From RI-153 sp963721725 (lineage in GTDB: Bacteria > Chloroflexota > Anaerolineae > Caldilineales > Caldilineaceae), in the NCBI GenBank assembly GCA_963721725.1, contig CAVRLX010000032.1, positions 137,595 through 201,594 of the forward strand: DNA of 64,000 bases, in the 5' to 3' direction. This document shows positions 1 through 9,343 of this stretch, one piece after another; the first letter of the stretch is position 1; each line of letters starts with the position of its first letter. The notes under the pieces were generated by a model. The model did no database searches. It worked only from the letters and a program-made list of their open reading frames with translations, and was not told the origin of the DNA. The position numbers and the translations under genes are program-made.

Positions 1-58
1 TATAGGTTCCCGCCGCAAACAGAACGCCGACGGTGAGGGCCAGTAAAAGCGAAATCAC
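1..58 (-). CDS. mrpC: Mrp/Mnh antiporter subunit C, N-terminal fragment (cut by window edge)
   Basis: Only the first 19 codons lie in the window. A GTG start overlaps the TGA stop of the upstream mrpB gene as GTGA, the usual sign of translational coupling. The hydrophobic start (V/M-ISLLLALTVGVLFAAGTY) fits the first membrane helix of the NuoK-like MrpC subunit, which follows MrpB in these operons. Identity rests on position and the short hydrophobic start; the rest of the gene is outside the window. Confidence 0.6.
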   Translation of the reverse strand, partial: MISLLLALTVGVLFAAGTY

Positions 59-483
59 AGGGGGTTCCCTTCTGCCACACGGTTGAGGTTGAGCAAATAG
101 GAGGTGGCAACGCTGACCACGACCAGAAAGACGCCCAGATCGAAGATTACCGGCGTGCCAATTTCCAGCTTGCCCAAAAAGCCCAACGGAATATAAAACC
201 AGATGCCTTTGAAGGGGGTCCCGCCCAGCAGCCCCAGCGTGCCAGCGCCAACGGCGATGAGCAGCCCCAGGCCAATGGCGCTGTGCAAATAGGGGCCGAC
301 GGCCTGGCGCACGGTCTGTTCGCCCCGGCTCAGGATCTGGAGTTCAAAAGCTGTGGCGGCCATGAGCGCGGCGATGAAGCCCCCGCCAGGCAGATTGTGC
401 CCGCGCAAGAGCAAAAAGATCGCAAGCAACAAGAGCACAGGGGTGAGCACACGGTCGAGCAGTTGCAGATAAAGTTCAGTCAT
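55..483 (-). CDS. mrpB: Na+/H+ antiporter subunit MrpB/MnhB
   Basis: 142-residue membrane protein with about four hydrophobic helices and the MrpB-family signature HNLPGGGFIAAL near residue 29. MrpB is a small subunit of the multi-subunit cation/proton antiporter that exports Na+ using the proton gradient and supports pH and salt homeostasis. It overlaps the 3' end of mrpA by 4 bp and the start of mrpC by 4 bp, so the three are co-transcribed and probably translationally coupled. Length is normal for the family. Confidence 0.85.
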   Translation of the reverse strand: MTELYLQLLDRVLTPVLLLLAIFLLLRGHNLPGGGFIAALMAATAFELQILSRGEQTVRQAVGPYLHSAIGLGLLIAVGAGTLGLLGGTPFKGIWFYIPLGFLGKLEIGTPVIFDLGVFLVVVSVATSYLLNLNRVAEGNPL

Positions 484-1859
484 GCGGCATCTCCAGAGGG
501 CGTTTCTTGGCTGTCCGATGGGGCTTTCGACGGAAGGACGGTGTCGGCGGTTCGTTTGGGCTGCGTAGGCAGGCGTACGCGCGGCGCTTTGAGCAGCGCA
601 TAGCCGCCCAGCGCGGACAGGGCCAGCACGGTGATCTCGCCCAGGGTGTCAAAACCGCGGAAGTCCACGAGGATCACGTTAACCACGTTGGCGCCATGTC
701 CCAGTGGAACAGACTCTTGTAGAAAGTATTGGCTAATGGGGGCGGCCACTTGAATGGCCGGGCTGGTGTTGAAAAGGACAAGGCCGAAGCCCAGCAGCCC
801 AGCCGCAATGGAGACCAGCACCACGCGGACCTGGCGATTGCGCGGGACGGCGGGGCGCACATCGCGGTGGAGTTTGTGGAAGACGAGCACCAGCAACACC
901 ACCGTCAGCACTTCGATTAACAACTGGGTGAGGGCCAGATCCGGCGCGCTGTAAAAGACGTAAAAGAGCGTGACCGTGACGCCGACGACGCCCAGGCTGA
1001 TAATCGCGCCCAGCCGCTCTTCGGTACGCGCCGTGACCACGGCTGCCACCATCAAAAGGAGAGCCAGCACCAGTTCGGCCCCGTCAAAGCGCTGGGTGAA
1101 ATCAGGGGCAAGCATGCCCGGCGTCGTCTGTAGAAAGGCTGCCACCAACGGGATGAGGGCGGCGACCACCACAATCGCCGATTGTGTGCCCAGCGTGTAG
1201 CCCTGTGACGTGCGCGCTGTCCAGCCGCCCAACCGATAGAGGCCGTTGAGCAGTGTTTGAAAGACGACCAGCCCGCGCAACCCCTCTGGCAGCCGATTCA
1301 TGCCCCCGCGGAACTGTCCCCGTCCCAGAAAAAGCAGGACGCCCAGGCCAATTGCTACCAAACTGGCAATCAAGACCGGGGTAAAGCCATGCCAGAGGGC
1401 CAAATGGGTGTGGATCTCGCGATCGGCAATCGTGGACGTGGTCGGATCGATGAGCCGGGCCAGCGGGCCAAGCATAAAGGGAATGGCCGTGCCCAGCAGC
1501 GCCAGCGCCAATGGCGGCAGCGCGAACACAAACGAGGGCGCATGATGCACATGGGCGGCCTCGTCGCTGGCTTGTGGGCGCAAAAAGGCTTCCCACAGCA
1601 GGGTCAGGCTATAGGCCACAAAGAAGGCGCCAACCAACACCGCTGCACCAAAGCCAATCCAGCCCAGCGCAGGTTGATCCTGCTCAATGAGATCATAGAA
1701 GGTTTCCAGCAGGGTCTCTTTGGCAAGAAAACCAAAGAAAGGCGGCAACCCCGCCATGGAGAGAATTGCCAAAATGGCGGCAGCAGACGCCCACGGCAAC
1801 GTGCGCCACAGCCCGGCCAGACGGCGTAGATCGCGCGTGCCCAAGCGCGTGGTCCACAA
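480..1859 (-). CDS. mrpA: Na+/H+ antiporter subunit MrpA, C-terminal part (frameshifted gene)
   Basis: Second part of mrpA. It carries the end of the proton-pumping NuoL/M-like domain (GTRDLRRLAGLW, then GLPPFFGFLAKE), the long C-terminal extension, and the MrpB-like domain ending DFRGFDTLGEITVLALSALGGYALL. The apparent TTG start is not a real one: the reading frame continues from the upstream segment through a single-base insertion at about 1846 (CTTGGGCACG where CTTGGCACG restores DHALGTRD). The joined product is about 815 residues, the usual MrpA length. A sequencing indel is more likely than a true null. Confidence 0.8.
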   Translation of the reverse strand: MWTTRLGTRDLRRLAGLWRTLPWASAAAILAILSMAGLPPFFGFLAKETLLETFYDLIEQDQPALGWIGFGAAVLVGAFFVAYSLTLLWEAFLRPQASDEAAHVHHAPSFVFALPPLALALLGTAIPFMLGPLARLIDPTTSTIADREIHTHLALWHGFTPVLIASLVAIGLGVLLFLGRGQFRGGMNRLPEGLRGLVVFQTLLNGLYRLGGWTARTSQGYTLGTQSAIVVVAALIPLVAAFLQTTPGMLAPDFTQRFDGAELVLALLLMVAAVVTARTEERLGAIISLGVVGVTVTLFYVFYSAPDLALTQLLIEVLTVVLLVLVFHKLHRDVRPAVPRNRQVRVVLVSIAAGLLGFGLVLFNTSPAIQVAAPISQYFLQESVPLGHGANVVNVILVDFRGFDTLGEITVLALSALGGYALLKAPRVRLPTQPKRTADTVLPSKAPSDSQETPSGDAA

Positions 1860-2928
1860 TGCCAGCCACCAGAAAGAGCGGCCCTTTGTAGAGGGCGTGA
1901 GCCAGGATGCCCACCACCACGGCGATCACCGCGGTCTCGCTGGAAAAGGCCAGCAAGAGAGTGAGAATCCCCAATTGGCTAATGGTGGCATAGGCCAGCA
2001 GCCCTTTGATATCCCAGTTGTGGATGGCGAAGATGGCCCCAATCAACATGGTAATGCCGCCCACGAGTAACAGCGTCCAAAACCAGAGGTCGCTGCCGCT
2101 GAGGACGGGGTGCAGCCGCGCCAGCAAAAAGATGCCGGCTTTGACCATGGTGGCCGAGTGCAGATAGGCGCTGGCCGGGGTGGGGGCGGCCATGGCACCG
2201 GGAAGCCAGAAGTGGAACGGGAATTGGGCGGATTTGGTGAACGCGCCGACCAAAATCAAAATCAGCGCCGCTGGATAGAGTGGCGCAGCGGTGAGGCTGC
2301 CCCCGGCAATCATGGCACTGATGGTATAGGTTCCCGCTTCCTGCCCCAAAAGCACCAGCCCGGCCAGCATCACCAGCCCGCCCGCGCCGGTGACAATCAG
2401 GGCATTTCTGGCCCCGGCGTGGGCGCGTGCGCTCTCGTGGTTGAAGCCAATCAGCAGGTAACTGGTAATGCTTGTGCCTTCCCAAAAGACAAAGAGGGTG
2501 AGCAGATTGTCGGCCAGAACCAGCCCCAGCATACTCGCCATAAAGGCAAAGAGCGCCATGTAAAAGTAGCCTTGACGCGGCTCATTTTCCAGATAGGAAT
2601 GGGTGTAGAGCGCCACCGCCGCGCCGATACCGGTGATAATCAGGCCGAAGAGCAGCGTGAGTCCGTCCAGCCGCAGCGCCAGTTCCAGATTTAAGCTGGG
2701 AATCCATGGGTAAATTTCAGAGCGGATCTCGCCGTGATAGAGTGGTGTGATCTGGGTGCAGAGCCAGATGAAAATTGCACCGGGAAAAAGTGCCGCCAGC
2801 CAGCCTCCATAGGCACGTTGCTGGGGACGGATGGCCCAGAGCAGAGGGCTGCTGAGAAAAAGGACGAGAATAGCAATAAAAAGCATTGGCAATAGGTCCA
2901 GAAATTCAGTGATTGACGGGTTGTACAA
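1693..2928 (-). CDS. mrpA: Na+/H+ antiporter subunit MrpA, N-terminal part (frameshifted gene)
   Basis: First part of mrpA, a polytopic membrane protein homologous to NuoL/NuoM. It has the conserved core with Lys/His residues in helices (GAFTKSAQFPFHFWLPGAMAAPTPASAYLHSATMVKAG region). True homology stops at about VAGIVDHALG; the last roughly 50 residues are out-of-frame translation after a one-base insertion near 1846. The annotated TTG start gives MYNPSITEF; an ATG 14 codons downstream (MLFIAILVLFL) would also give a normal MrpA N-terminus. First gene of the mrpABC operon. Confidence 0.8.
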   Translation of the reverse strand: MYNPSITEFLDLLPMLFIAILVLFLSSPLLWAIRPQQRAYGGWLAALFPGAIFIWLCTQITPLYHGEIRSEIYPWIPSLNLELALRLDGLTLLFGLIITGIGAAVALYTHSYLENEPRQGYFYMALFAFMASMLGLVLADNLLTLFVFWEGTSITSYLLIGFNHESARAHAGARNALIVTGAGGLVMLAGLVLLGQEAGTYTISAMIAGGSLTAAPLYPAALILILVGAFTKSAQFPFHFWLPGAMAAPTPASAYLHSATMVKAGIFLLARLHPVLSGSDLWFWTLLLVGGITMLIGAIFAIHNWDIKGLLAYATISQLGILTLLLAFSSETAVIAVVVGILAHALYKGPLFLVAGIVDHALGHARSTPSGRAVAHVAVGVCCRHFGNSLHGGVAAFLWFSCQRDPAGNLL

Positions 2929-3104
2929 GCGTGTTGAAATCGTCTAGGATGGTCGTGACGGGGGAACTAAAGCGGTTAACCTGTGTGTAATCGAGCAGGT
3001 TCAAATGTGCGCACGCCCTCCTGTCAAGGAGAGCCGTTAAGATCTCCTTTATATTTACCACAGGGGGGCCATTTCTCCAACTTTAGGGGGAATACCTGCC
3101 ACCG

Positions 3105-3473
3105 TTGACAAGGAAAGTTTGGAGCCTACGAAAGCATTGGTCGCGCCATGCCCTGCCCTGTGTCCTCTTGTTGGGGATGGTGTTTGGGTCAAGGTTGGTC
3201 GTTTCGCGGTTTAGCGTGGGTCAGTTTGATCCGCGCACCTATATTATTTCAGGCGCGATCTTTCTGGGCAAGCAGATTACGCTGACCATGCTGGGCGGGA
3301 TGGCGATTATCTTCACGGGGTTGACCTTGCTCAACTGGCAAGAAGTGCGCCGCATGGTGGTTGCCACGCGGCGGCAGCGATGCCTTTTCCTCAGCCAAGT
3401 AGTAGGGGAAGAGAGAGTGGGTGAACAGGAACGGGTACGTTTCCGGCCCCTCTCCTCCTCACCCACCCTCTGA
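3105..3473 (+). pseudogene. Possible remnant of an EamA/DMT-family transporter C-terminus
   Basis: The open frame has no convincing start (TTG, no ribosome binding site). Its middle, TYIISGAIFLGKQITLTMLGGMAIIFTGLTLLNW, resembles the last two helices of an EamA permease, where ...LGE.LT...LLGA.LILAGV.L.N. is usual. The last 30 residues look random. I read it as a transporter 3' relic between mrpA and yccF; a chance hydrophobic frame is possible. Confidence 0.3.
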
Positions 3474-3477
3474 AAGG

Positions 3478-3846
3478 TTAGCGCAAATCGCGGCCAAAGG
3501 GAAAGAGCGCGACTGGCAGCAGTTTCATGTGTTGCTTGGCAAAGGGGATGCCAATAATCGTAATCGCCAGAATCAGGGCCGAGAGCAGATGCGCCACGGC
3601 GATCTCCCAGCCAAAGAGCACCAGCCAGATCAGGTTGAAGATCAGGCGTAGCGGGCTGTCGGCATTGGGGCCTGCCACCACCTCTTTGCCAAAGGGCGCA
3701 AAGCTGGCAAAGCCCAGTTTAATCCCCTGCACCCCAAAGGGAATCCCAATAATCGTGGCACACAGAAGCAGCCCTCCGATAATATAGCCCAGACCCGCCA
3801 CAAATCCCCCGAAAATTAACCAGATAATATTGCCAATCAGTGACAT
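3478..3846 (-). CDS. YccF family inner-membrane protein (DUF307)
   Basis: 122 residues made of two similar halves, each with a hydrophobic hairpin and the motif TIIGIPFG/A-Q (residues about 32-40 and 95-103) followed by a F(A)PFG(K/R) turn. This is the duplicated YccF domain, a small inner-membrane protein of unknown function. The ATG at 3846 is chosen because a perfect AAGGAG (3853-3858) lies 6 bases upstream; an in-frame TTG five codons earlier runs through that site and is unlikely to be used. Confidence 0.85.
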   Translation of the reverse strand: MSLIGNIIWLIFGGFVAGLGYIIGGLLLCATIIGIPFGVQGIKLGFASFAPFGKEVVAGPNADSPLRLIFNLIWLVLFGWEIAVAHLLSALILAITIIGIPFAKQHMKLLPVALFPFGRDLR

Positions 3847-3922
3847 AAAATTCTCCTTCAACGGTAAAGTTTAGACCTTCACACTACGCAGCCACTGATG
3901 AAAGGTTGCACCCGCCCCAGCG

Positions 3923-5341
3923 CTACGGGTAAATTCCCCGCAACTTCACGGCCTCAATAATCCGCCCAATCGCAATTGTATAAGCTGCCGTGCGTAGATC
4001 CTGCCCTGTGCGCAGGGTTACGCCTAGCACTTCGTCCAGATTGTCCAGCAGTTTGCGCTCCATCTGGCGGCGGATCTCGCTTTCGTCCCAGAAGAAGGCT
4101 TGTAAATCTTGCACCCACTCAAAGTAGCTGACCACCACACCGCCGGCATTACACAAAATATCGGGGATCACCATCACGCCTTTGTCGTTAAGAATGGCGT
4201 CGGCTTCGGGGCTGGTGGGACCGTTGGCTCCCTCGGCAATTACACGCGCGCGGATCTTGTCGGCGTTCTCGCCGGTAATCTGCCCTTCCAGCGCGGCGGG
4301 AACCAGAATATCCACATCCAATTCCAGCAACTCTTCGTTGGTCAGCGTTTCCGCGCCGGGGTAGCCAATCACCGTGCCGTGCTCGTCGGCAAAGTGGCGC
4401 AGATGGCGCGGGTCCAGCCCGCGCGGGTTATAGATGCCGCCGTTAACATCGCTCACCGCCACCACACGGGCAGCGCGTTCGTGCATGGTGCGGGCGGTCC
4501 AACTGCCCACGTTGCCAAAGCCCTGGATGGCGACGGTGGCATCTTCCAGGCTTTTACCCAGCTTGCGTTTGAGCAGCGCACGGGTGACATAGGTTACGCC
4601 CAGGCCCGTGGCATATTCACGACCCACAGTGCCGCCCAACCCAATCGGCTTGCCAGTGATCACCGCAGGGACGGAATAGCCCTTGTGCATGGAATAGGTG
4701 TCCATAATCCAGGCCATGATCTGGGCGTTTGTGCCGACATCCGGGGCGGGAATGTCGATCTCCGGGCCAATGAAGGGGCTGATCTCCGTGGCATAGCGGC
4801 GGGTGAGGCGGCGAATTTCGTTGTGGCTCAGTGCTTTGGGATCGACAATGACGCCGCCTTTGGCCCCGCCATAGGGCAAATTCATCAGCGCACACTTCCA
4901 CGTCATCCACATTGCCAGCGCCCGGCATTCGTCCAACGATACATCTGGGTGATAGCGGATGCCGCCTTTGGTGGGGCCGAGGGTGGTATTGTGGTGGACA
5001 CGGAAGCCGGTGTACATGCGAATGCTTTCGTCGTCCATCACCACCGGGAAGTGTACGATTAGCTCGCGGCACGGCACGCGCAAATAGTCGATCATGTCTT
5101 CGTCCAACCCCATCACCGCGCCCACCCGGTTGAGCTGGGCCTGGGCCACAGAATAAGCACTGTCACGCGGGACCGATGGCTCATGGCTGCGGGCTTGTTG
5201 CTTGGCGCTGAGCGGTTCATCGACAGAAGGCAAATGTTGGCGGGAAAGGGCATCGTCGGGCAGATGATCGCCGTTCCTGACCGCGGGGGCGGGCTGCGTG
5301 GATTCAGCACGGGACTGGGGTGTTGCGTTGTTTTTCGCCAT
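3923..5341 (-). CDS. gdhA: NAD(P)-dependent glutamate dehydrogenase (Glu/Leu/Phe/Val dehydrogenase family)
   Basis: Catalyses reversible oxidative deamination of glutamate to 2-oxoglutarate and ammonium in the cytoplasm. Visible motifs: GPTKGGIRYHP and PYGGAKGGV (substrate pocket with the catalytic Lys), PAPDVGTN, Rossmann GFGNVGSWTA, and the C-terminal CNAGGVVVSYFEW. The ATG at 5341 is supported by AAGGAG at 5349-5354, 7 bases upstream. The first roughly 65 residues form a polar, low-complexity extension (Gln/Ala/Pro/Ser-rich) ahead of the catalytic domain, which is unusual and probably disordered. Monocistronic, with its own TATAAT upstream. Confidence 0.93.
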   Translation of the reverse strand: MAKNNATPQSRAESTQPAPAVRNGDHLPDDALSRQHLPSVDEPLSAKQQARSHEPSVPRDSAYSVAQAQLNRVGAVMGLDEDMIDYLRVPCRELIVHFPVVMDDESIRMYTGFRVHHNTTLGPTKGGIRYHPDVSLDECRALAMWMTWKCALMNLPYGGAKGGVIVDPKALSHNEIRRLTRRYATEISPFIGPEIDIPAPDVGTNAQIMAWIMDTYSMHKGYSVPAVITGKPIGLGGTVGREYATGLGVTYVTRALLKRKLGKSLEDATVAIQGFGNVGSWTARTMHERAARVVAVSDVNGGIYNPRGLDPRHLRHFADEHGTVIGYPGAETLTNEELLELDVDILVPAALEGQITGENADKIRARVIAEGANGPTSPEADAILNDKGVMVIPDILCNAGGVVVSYFEWVQDLQAFFWDESEIRRQMERKLLDNLDEVLGVTLRTGQDLRTAAYTIAIGRIIEAVKLRGIYP

Positions 5342-5406
5342 TGAAAAACTCCTTGGATCACGGTTAGCTTTAATAAAATGCGGCATCCGGCGGATGCGTT
5401 GCTTTG

Positions 5407-5412
5407 ATTATA
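5407..5412 (-). promoter_or_regulatory. Putative -10 element of gdhA
   Basis: Reverse-strand TATAAT about 65 bases upstream of the gdhA start. No good -35 hexamer sits at 16-18 bp spacing, so the call rests on the perfect -10. The leader between it and the gene holds a small GCATCC-GGATGC hairpin. Confidence 0.4.
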
Positions 5413-5551
5413 CGCTGTGCGTCGAAACGTACATGTTAGAAGGCTTCCATGCCAGCGCGGGTTGCCGGCTACATGCCTGGATTCTGCCTAGTTTGGGCCT
5501 AAAAGATCCAGAAATCAACTGAGATCGTAGGCAAGTTTTGCGCCAAATCGG

Positions 5552-5579
5552 TTGACGAGCATCCTAAGTGTGATATACT
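5552..5579 (+). promoter_or_regulatory. Promoter of the acidic Cys-motif protein gene
   Basis: TTGACG (5552-5557), 16-bp spacer, TATACT (5574-5579): close to the sigma-70 consensus, about 170 bases upstream of the 5748 start. Confidence 0.6.
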
Positions 5580-5747
5580 CCGTAATATTTTTGGCTTCAA
5601 AAAACTCATATTCAAAGCGTGATGCGCGCCCCTGGGTGCTCTTTCTGATGGTGGACGTTGGATGTTCAGCCCCCTGCTGAACCTGAAGGGTGGAAGAGGG
5701 TGAAAGGGCGTAGCATCGCCAGTGATTTTTAGGTGGAGGAAAGTTGA

Positions 5748-6050
5748 ATGACTCGGATCCGCTGTCCACAGGACCGCTGCATTTTTAATGTTGATGGGTG
5801 GTGTGATGCTGATGAAATTGAGATCGACGCTGTCACGATTGCCTGTCTCACCTTTGAAGAAGTCGATTACGAAACATACCGTGTCCATCCTGATCCCGAC
5901 GACGACGAGTTGGAATGGGACGATGAAGATCCGCTTTGGAACGAAAACCTCGACGAAAGTCTCTATGAAGCCGGTGGTGAAGAAGATGACGAAGAGGAGG
6001 AGGAGGAACTGACCCTGGAGGAAGATGACGACGACGACGCTTGGACCTAG
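5748..6050 (+). CDS. Small acidic protein with N-terminal four-Cys motif (DUF1540-like)
   Basis: 100 residues. The first 35 carry C-x4-C-x7-C-x13-C (CPQDRCIFNVDGWC, then AVTIACLTFE), with the CxADEIEI..C spacing of DUF1540-type small metal-binding domains. The last 55 residues are extremely acidic, about half Asp/Glu including runs of five to seven. A GGAGGA at 5735-5740 lies 7 bases before the ATG and a strong promoter is upstream, so it is very probably expressed. Function unknown; a metal-binding head on an acidic tail could bind cations or basic partners (inference). Confidence 0.7.
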   Translation: MTRIRCPQDRCIFNVDGWCDADEIEIDAVTIACLTFEEVDYETYRVHPDPDDDELEWDDEDPLWNENLDESLYEAGGEEDDEEEEEELTLEEDDDDDAWT

Positions 6051-6069
6051 CCTTGTCATCTTAGGTAAA

Positions 6070-6121
6070 GGGTTGAGGTGAAGGGTTGAGGTGAAGGATT
6101 GAGGTGAAGGATTGAGGTAAA
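6070..6121. repeat. Short tandem repeat, 4 x 13 bp
   Basis: Four consecutive copies of GG(G/A)TTGAGGTGAA between the acidic-protein stop and the kinase start. The first two units are identical; the last two have A at position 3, and the fourth ends TAAA. Non-coding. Confidence 0.85.
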
Positions 6122-6191
6122 GAGTGTCGCAGCACAAGTGATTAGCGTAGCATAGAGGGCGTCGCAAGCGCCCTCTTGTGATCTCTAGATT

Positions 6192-7988
6192 GTGAGTAGA
6201 CTGATGGATAGTGCCAACACAGCCGAGACAAGGGCCGGCCTGCGCCGCCAATGGCCTGTGGTGAAGGCCGCCCCGCCCCAGGATCAGGTGCGTGTTCATG
6301 TGAAGGGCAAGAGCTATGTGGCCCCAGCGGGTACGCCGGTGGAAGCCTTTGTGTGGCAGGCCATCGTCGATCAATCGGTAGCCGGTACTGGCTCAATTGC
6401 AAGCCCAATGGCTGTGTTGATGGATGGCCGCCTGCGCGAATTAACCACACCTGTGCAGTTTGAAAGCACGGTGGAAATTGTAGAATTTGAGCATGCCGAC
6501 GGGGCGCGCATCTATCGCCGTTCGTTGACGCTGTTGCTATTGGTGGCCGTGGGCCGTCTGCATCCGTCGGCGCGGGTGGCCGTGGAACACAGCCTGCCTT
6601 TTGGCGCCTATCATTGCACGATTCTTGATCATCCGCCGCTAGACGAGCGCGAACTGGCCGCCGTGGAGGCTGAGATGACCCGCCTCGTCGAAGCCGATCT
6701 GCCCATCACCTCGCGGCGGCTGCCTCTGGAAGAAGTGGTGGATTTCTTCCAAAATAATGGCGATGAAAGCAAGGTCAATCTGCTGGCACACCGCACCAAA
6801 GAGGATCTGGCGCTCTATACGCTGGACGGCGTGCAGAACTATTTTCACGGCTATATGGTCCCCAGCACAGGCTACCTTACCACCTTTGGGCTGGTCCCCT
6901 ATGGCGATGGCTTTTTGCTCCGCTTCCCTGTACGCGAAGACCCGCGCCGCTTGCAACCTGTTCAGCCCAGCGGACCGTTGGTGGCTGTTTTTCAGGAATA
7001 CCAAGATCGGATGGGCAAGATGGCGCTGCGTAATTTGGGCGCGCTCAACAACGCCGTGGTCGCCGGCAAAATGCCCGAAATCACCCTGATCAGCGAAGCC
7101 TTCCACGAGCGGCGCATCGCCCACATTGCCTCGCGCGTGGCGCAAAGCTGGGACGAGGCAGAGCCAGGCGGCAAACGGGTGCGGGTGGTGCTGATTGCCG
7201 GGCCAAGCAGCAGCGGAAAAACCACCTTTGCCAAGCGGCTGGGCGTGCAATTGCTCTCCCACGGCATCCGCCCCTATGCGCTTTCGTTGGATAACTATTT
7301 TGTGGATCGGGATCGCACGCCGCGCTTGCCCAACGGCGAATACAACTTCGAGTCTATCGAAGCGATTAACTTGACGCTGTTAAACGAGCAATTGGTGGCT
7401 TTGTTGGAGGGGCAAGAGGTGATACTCCCGCTCTATAACTTCATCAGCGGGCACAGCGAAGTGGGCGAGACCGTGCGGCTGGAACCCAATCAAGTGCTGA
7501 TCATCGAAGGCATTCACGGGCTAAACCCACAACTGACCACGGCGATCTCGGCGGATTATACACTGCGCGTCTATGTTAGCGTCTTGGCCCATCTCAATTT
7601 GGATCAGCACAACCGCATCTCCACGTCGGATGTGCGTTTGCTGCGCCGCATCGTCCGTGATTATGCCCACCGTGGCTACACCGCCATCGATACCATCCTA
7701 CGCTGGGAGAGTGTACGGCGTGGCGAGCAGCACTATATTTTCCCCTATCAAGGCAATGCCGACGAAATCTTTAACTCTGCGCTGCTCTATGAGCTTTCGG
7801 TGCTCAAGCCGATTGTCGAGCCGTTGCTGCTCCAAATCGAATGGGATTCGCCAGCCTATGTTGAAGCGCGGCGATTGTTGGCCTTCTTGCGCTGGGTGCG
7901 CCCCGTGGCCACCGATCTCGTGCCGGATAATTCGATTATCCGCGAGTTTATTGGCGGTTCGATTCTCAATCGCTTTGCTATGTTGTAA
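6192..7988 (+). CDS. Uridine kinase-like nucleoside kinase with N-terminal TGS domain
   Basis: 598 residues. The N-terminus (about 30-100) is a TGS-like domain, followed by a region resembling the threonyl-tRNA synthetase editing-type domain (HSLPFGAYHC, about 135-320). The C-terminal half is a P-loop kinase of the phosphoribulokinase/uridine kinase family: Walker A AGPSSSGKTTF near 336-346, SLDNYFVDRDRTP, and the EGIHGLNP strand. The family probably phosphorylates uridine or a related nucleoside. The GTG start is used here; an ATG four codons later is possible. A strong hairpin terminator follows the stop. Confidence 0.85.
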   Translation: MSRLMDSANTAETRAGLRRQWPVVKAAPPQDQVRVHVKGKSYVAPAGTPVEAFVWQAIVDQSVAGTGSIASPMAVLMDGRLRELTTPVQFESTVEIVEFEHADGARIYRRSLTLLLLVAVGRLHPSARVAVEHSLPFGAYHCTILDHPPLDERELAAVEAEMTRLVEADLPITSRRLPLEEVVDFFQNNGDESKVNLLAHRTKEDLALYTLDGVQNYFHGYMVPSTGYLTTFGLVPYGDGFLLRFPVREDPRRLQPVQPSGPLVAVFQEYQDRMGKMALRNLGALNNAVVAGKMPEITLISEAFHERRIAHIASRVAQSWDEAEPGGKRVRVVLIAGPSSSGKTTFAKRLGVQLLSHGIRPYALSLDNYFVDRDRTPRLPNGEYNFESIEAINLTLLNEQLVALLEGQEVILPLYNFISGHSEVGETVRLEPNQVLIIEGIHGLNPQLTTAISADYTLRVYVSVLAHLNLDQHNRISTSDVRLLRRIVRDYAHRGYTAIDTILRWESVRRGEQHYIFPYQGNADEIFNSALLYELSVLKPIVEPLLLQIEWDSPAYVEARRLLAFLRWVRPVATDLVPDNSIIREFIGGSILNRFAML

Positions 7989-8001
7989 GAGGGAAAATAA
8001 G

Positions 8002-8034
8002 AGAAGTCGAACTTTTCCGAAAAGTTCGACTTCT
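8002..8034. terminator. Perfect 15-bp hairpin between convergent genes
   Basis: Inverted repeat 8002-8016 / 8020-8034 (AGAAGTCGAACTTTT and its complement) with a 3-nt loop. It lies between the kinase stop and the end of copA, so it probably terminates both. Confidence 0.8.
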
Positions 8035-8052
8035 GGGTCACAGCGATCTACT

Positions 8053-8938
<886 letters not shown>

Positions 8939-8952
<14 letters not shown>

Positions 8953-9343
8953 TTGACGATTGACGATTGACGATCTGGGGCGTCATCACTCCCTGATCCC
9001 CAGTCCCCAGTCCCCAATCTCCAATCTCCACATCGGTCACCTCGGGTTGGCCTTTGGTGAGCGTGCCTGTTTTGTCCAGCACCACGGCAGTGAGCTTGTG
9101 TGCGCCTTCCAGCGCTGTGCTGTTGCGGAAGAGAATCCCCGCCTCAGCGCCTTTGCCCATGCCCACCATAATCGATGTGGGCGTCGCCAAGCCCATGGCA
9201 CACGGGCAGGCGATCACCAACACGGCAATCAGCCGCAGCAGCGCCGGCACAAATTCGCTGCCGGCCAGCCACCAGACGCCAAAGGTGAGCAGGGCCAGCC
9301 CAATCACCGCCTGGCACAAAATAGCCCGACACCTGATCGACAA
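8939..9343 (-). CDS. copA: CopA middle segment: CPC metal channel and phosphorylation site
   Basis: Carries the membrane metal-binding ACPCAMGLATPTS helix and the phosphorylated Asp motif DKTGTLTKGQPEVTDV. Its first roughly 10 residues and its last roughly 27 (from EIGDWGLGTG) are not CopA sequence. The start is out-of-frame reading before a one-base insertion (CCAGGCGG where CCAGCGG restores YFVPAVIGLALL). The end is translated heptamer repeat ending in a stop. Together with the flanking segments it forms one CopA. Confidence 0.82.
8945..9029. repeat. Compound heptamer repeat inside copA
   Basis: On the plus strand: four heptamers of the type TTGACRA (from 8946), a 20-base bridge, then five heptamers GATCCCC, AGTCCCC, AGTCCCC, AATCTCC, AATCTCC (8995-9029). 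It falls exactly between the DKTGTLT segment and the nucleotide-binding domain of copA. The CCCCAGT-type unit is like the STRR heptamer repeats known from cyanobacterial genomes. Confidence 0.85.

Larger units (their letters stand above)
5342..5747. other. Divergent intergenic region between gdhA and the acidic protein gene
   Basis: About 400 bases without a convincing gene. It holds a TATAAT toward gdhA and a good promoter toward the acidic-protein gene. A long minus-strand open frame crosses it and the next gene, but has no family resemblance and no start site, and is ignored. Confidence 0.5.

Noticed and set aside
1693..1859. Programmed frameshift in mrpA
   Set aside because: No slippery heptamer or downstream stimulator, and the same kind of indel occurs in many unrelated genes here, so error is likelier.
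2978..3010. Possible tRNA T-arm (GCAGGTTCAAATGTGC)
   Set aside because: No acceptor stem, anticodon arm or D-arm can be built around it.
4109..5062. 317-codon frame antisense to gdhA
   Set aside because: GC-rich codon-position shadow of the dehydrogenase gene; no domain resemblance.
5499..6374. 291-codon minus-strand frame across the acidic-protein gene
   Set aside because: No ribosome binding site or family features; it overlaps a gene with promoter, binding site and Cys motif.
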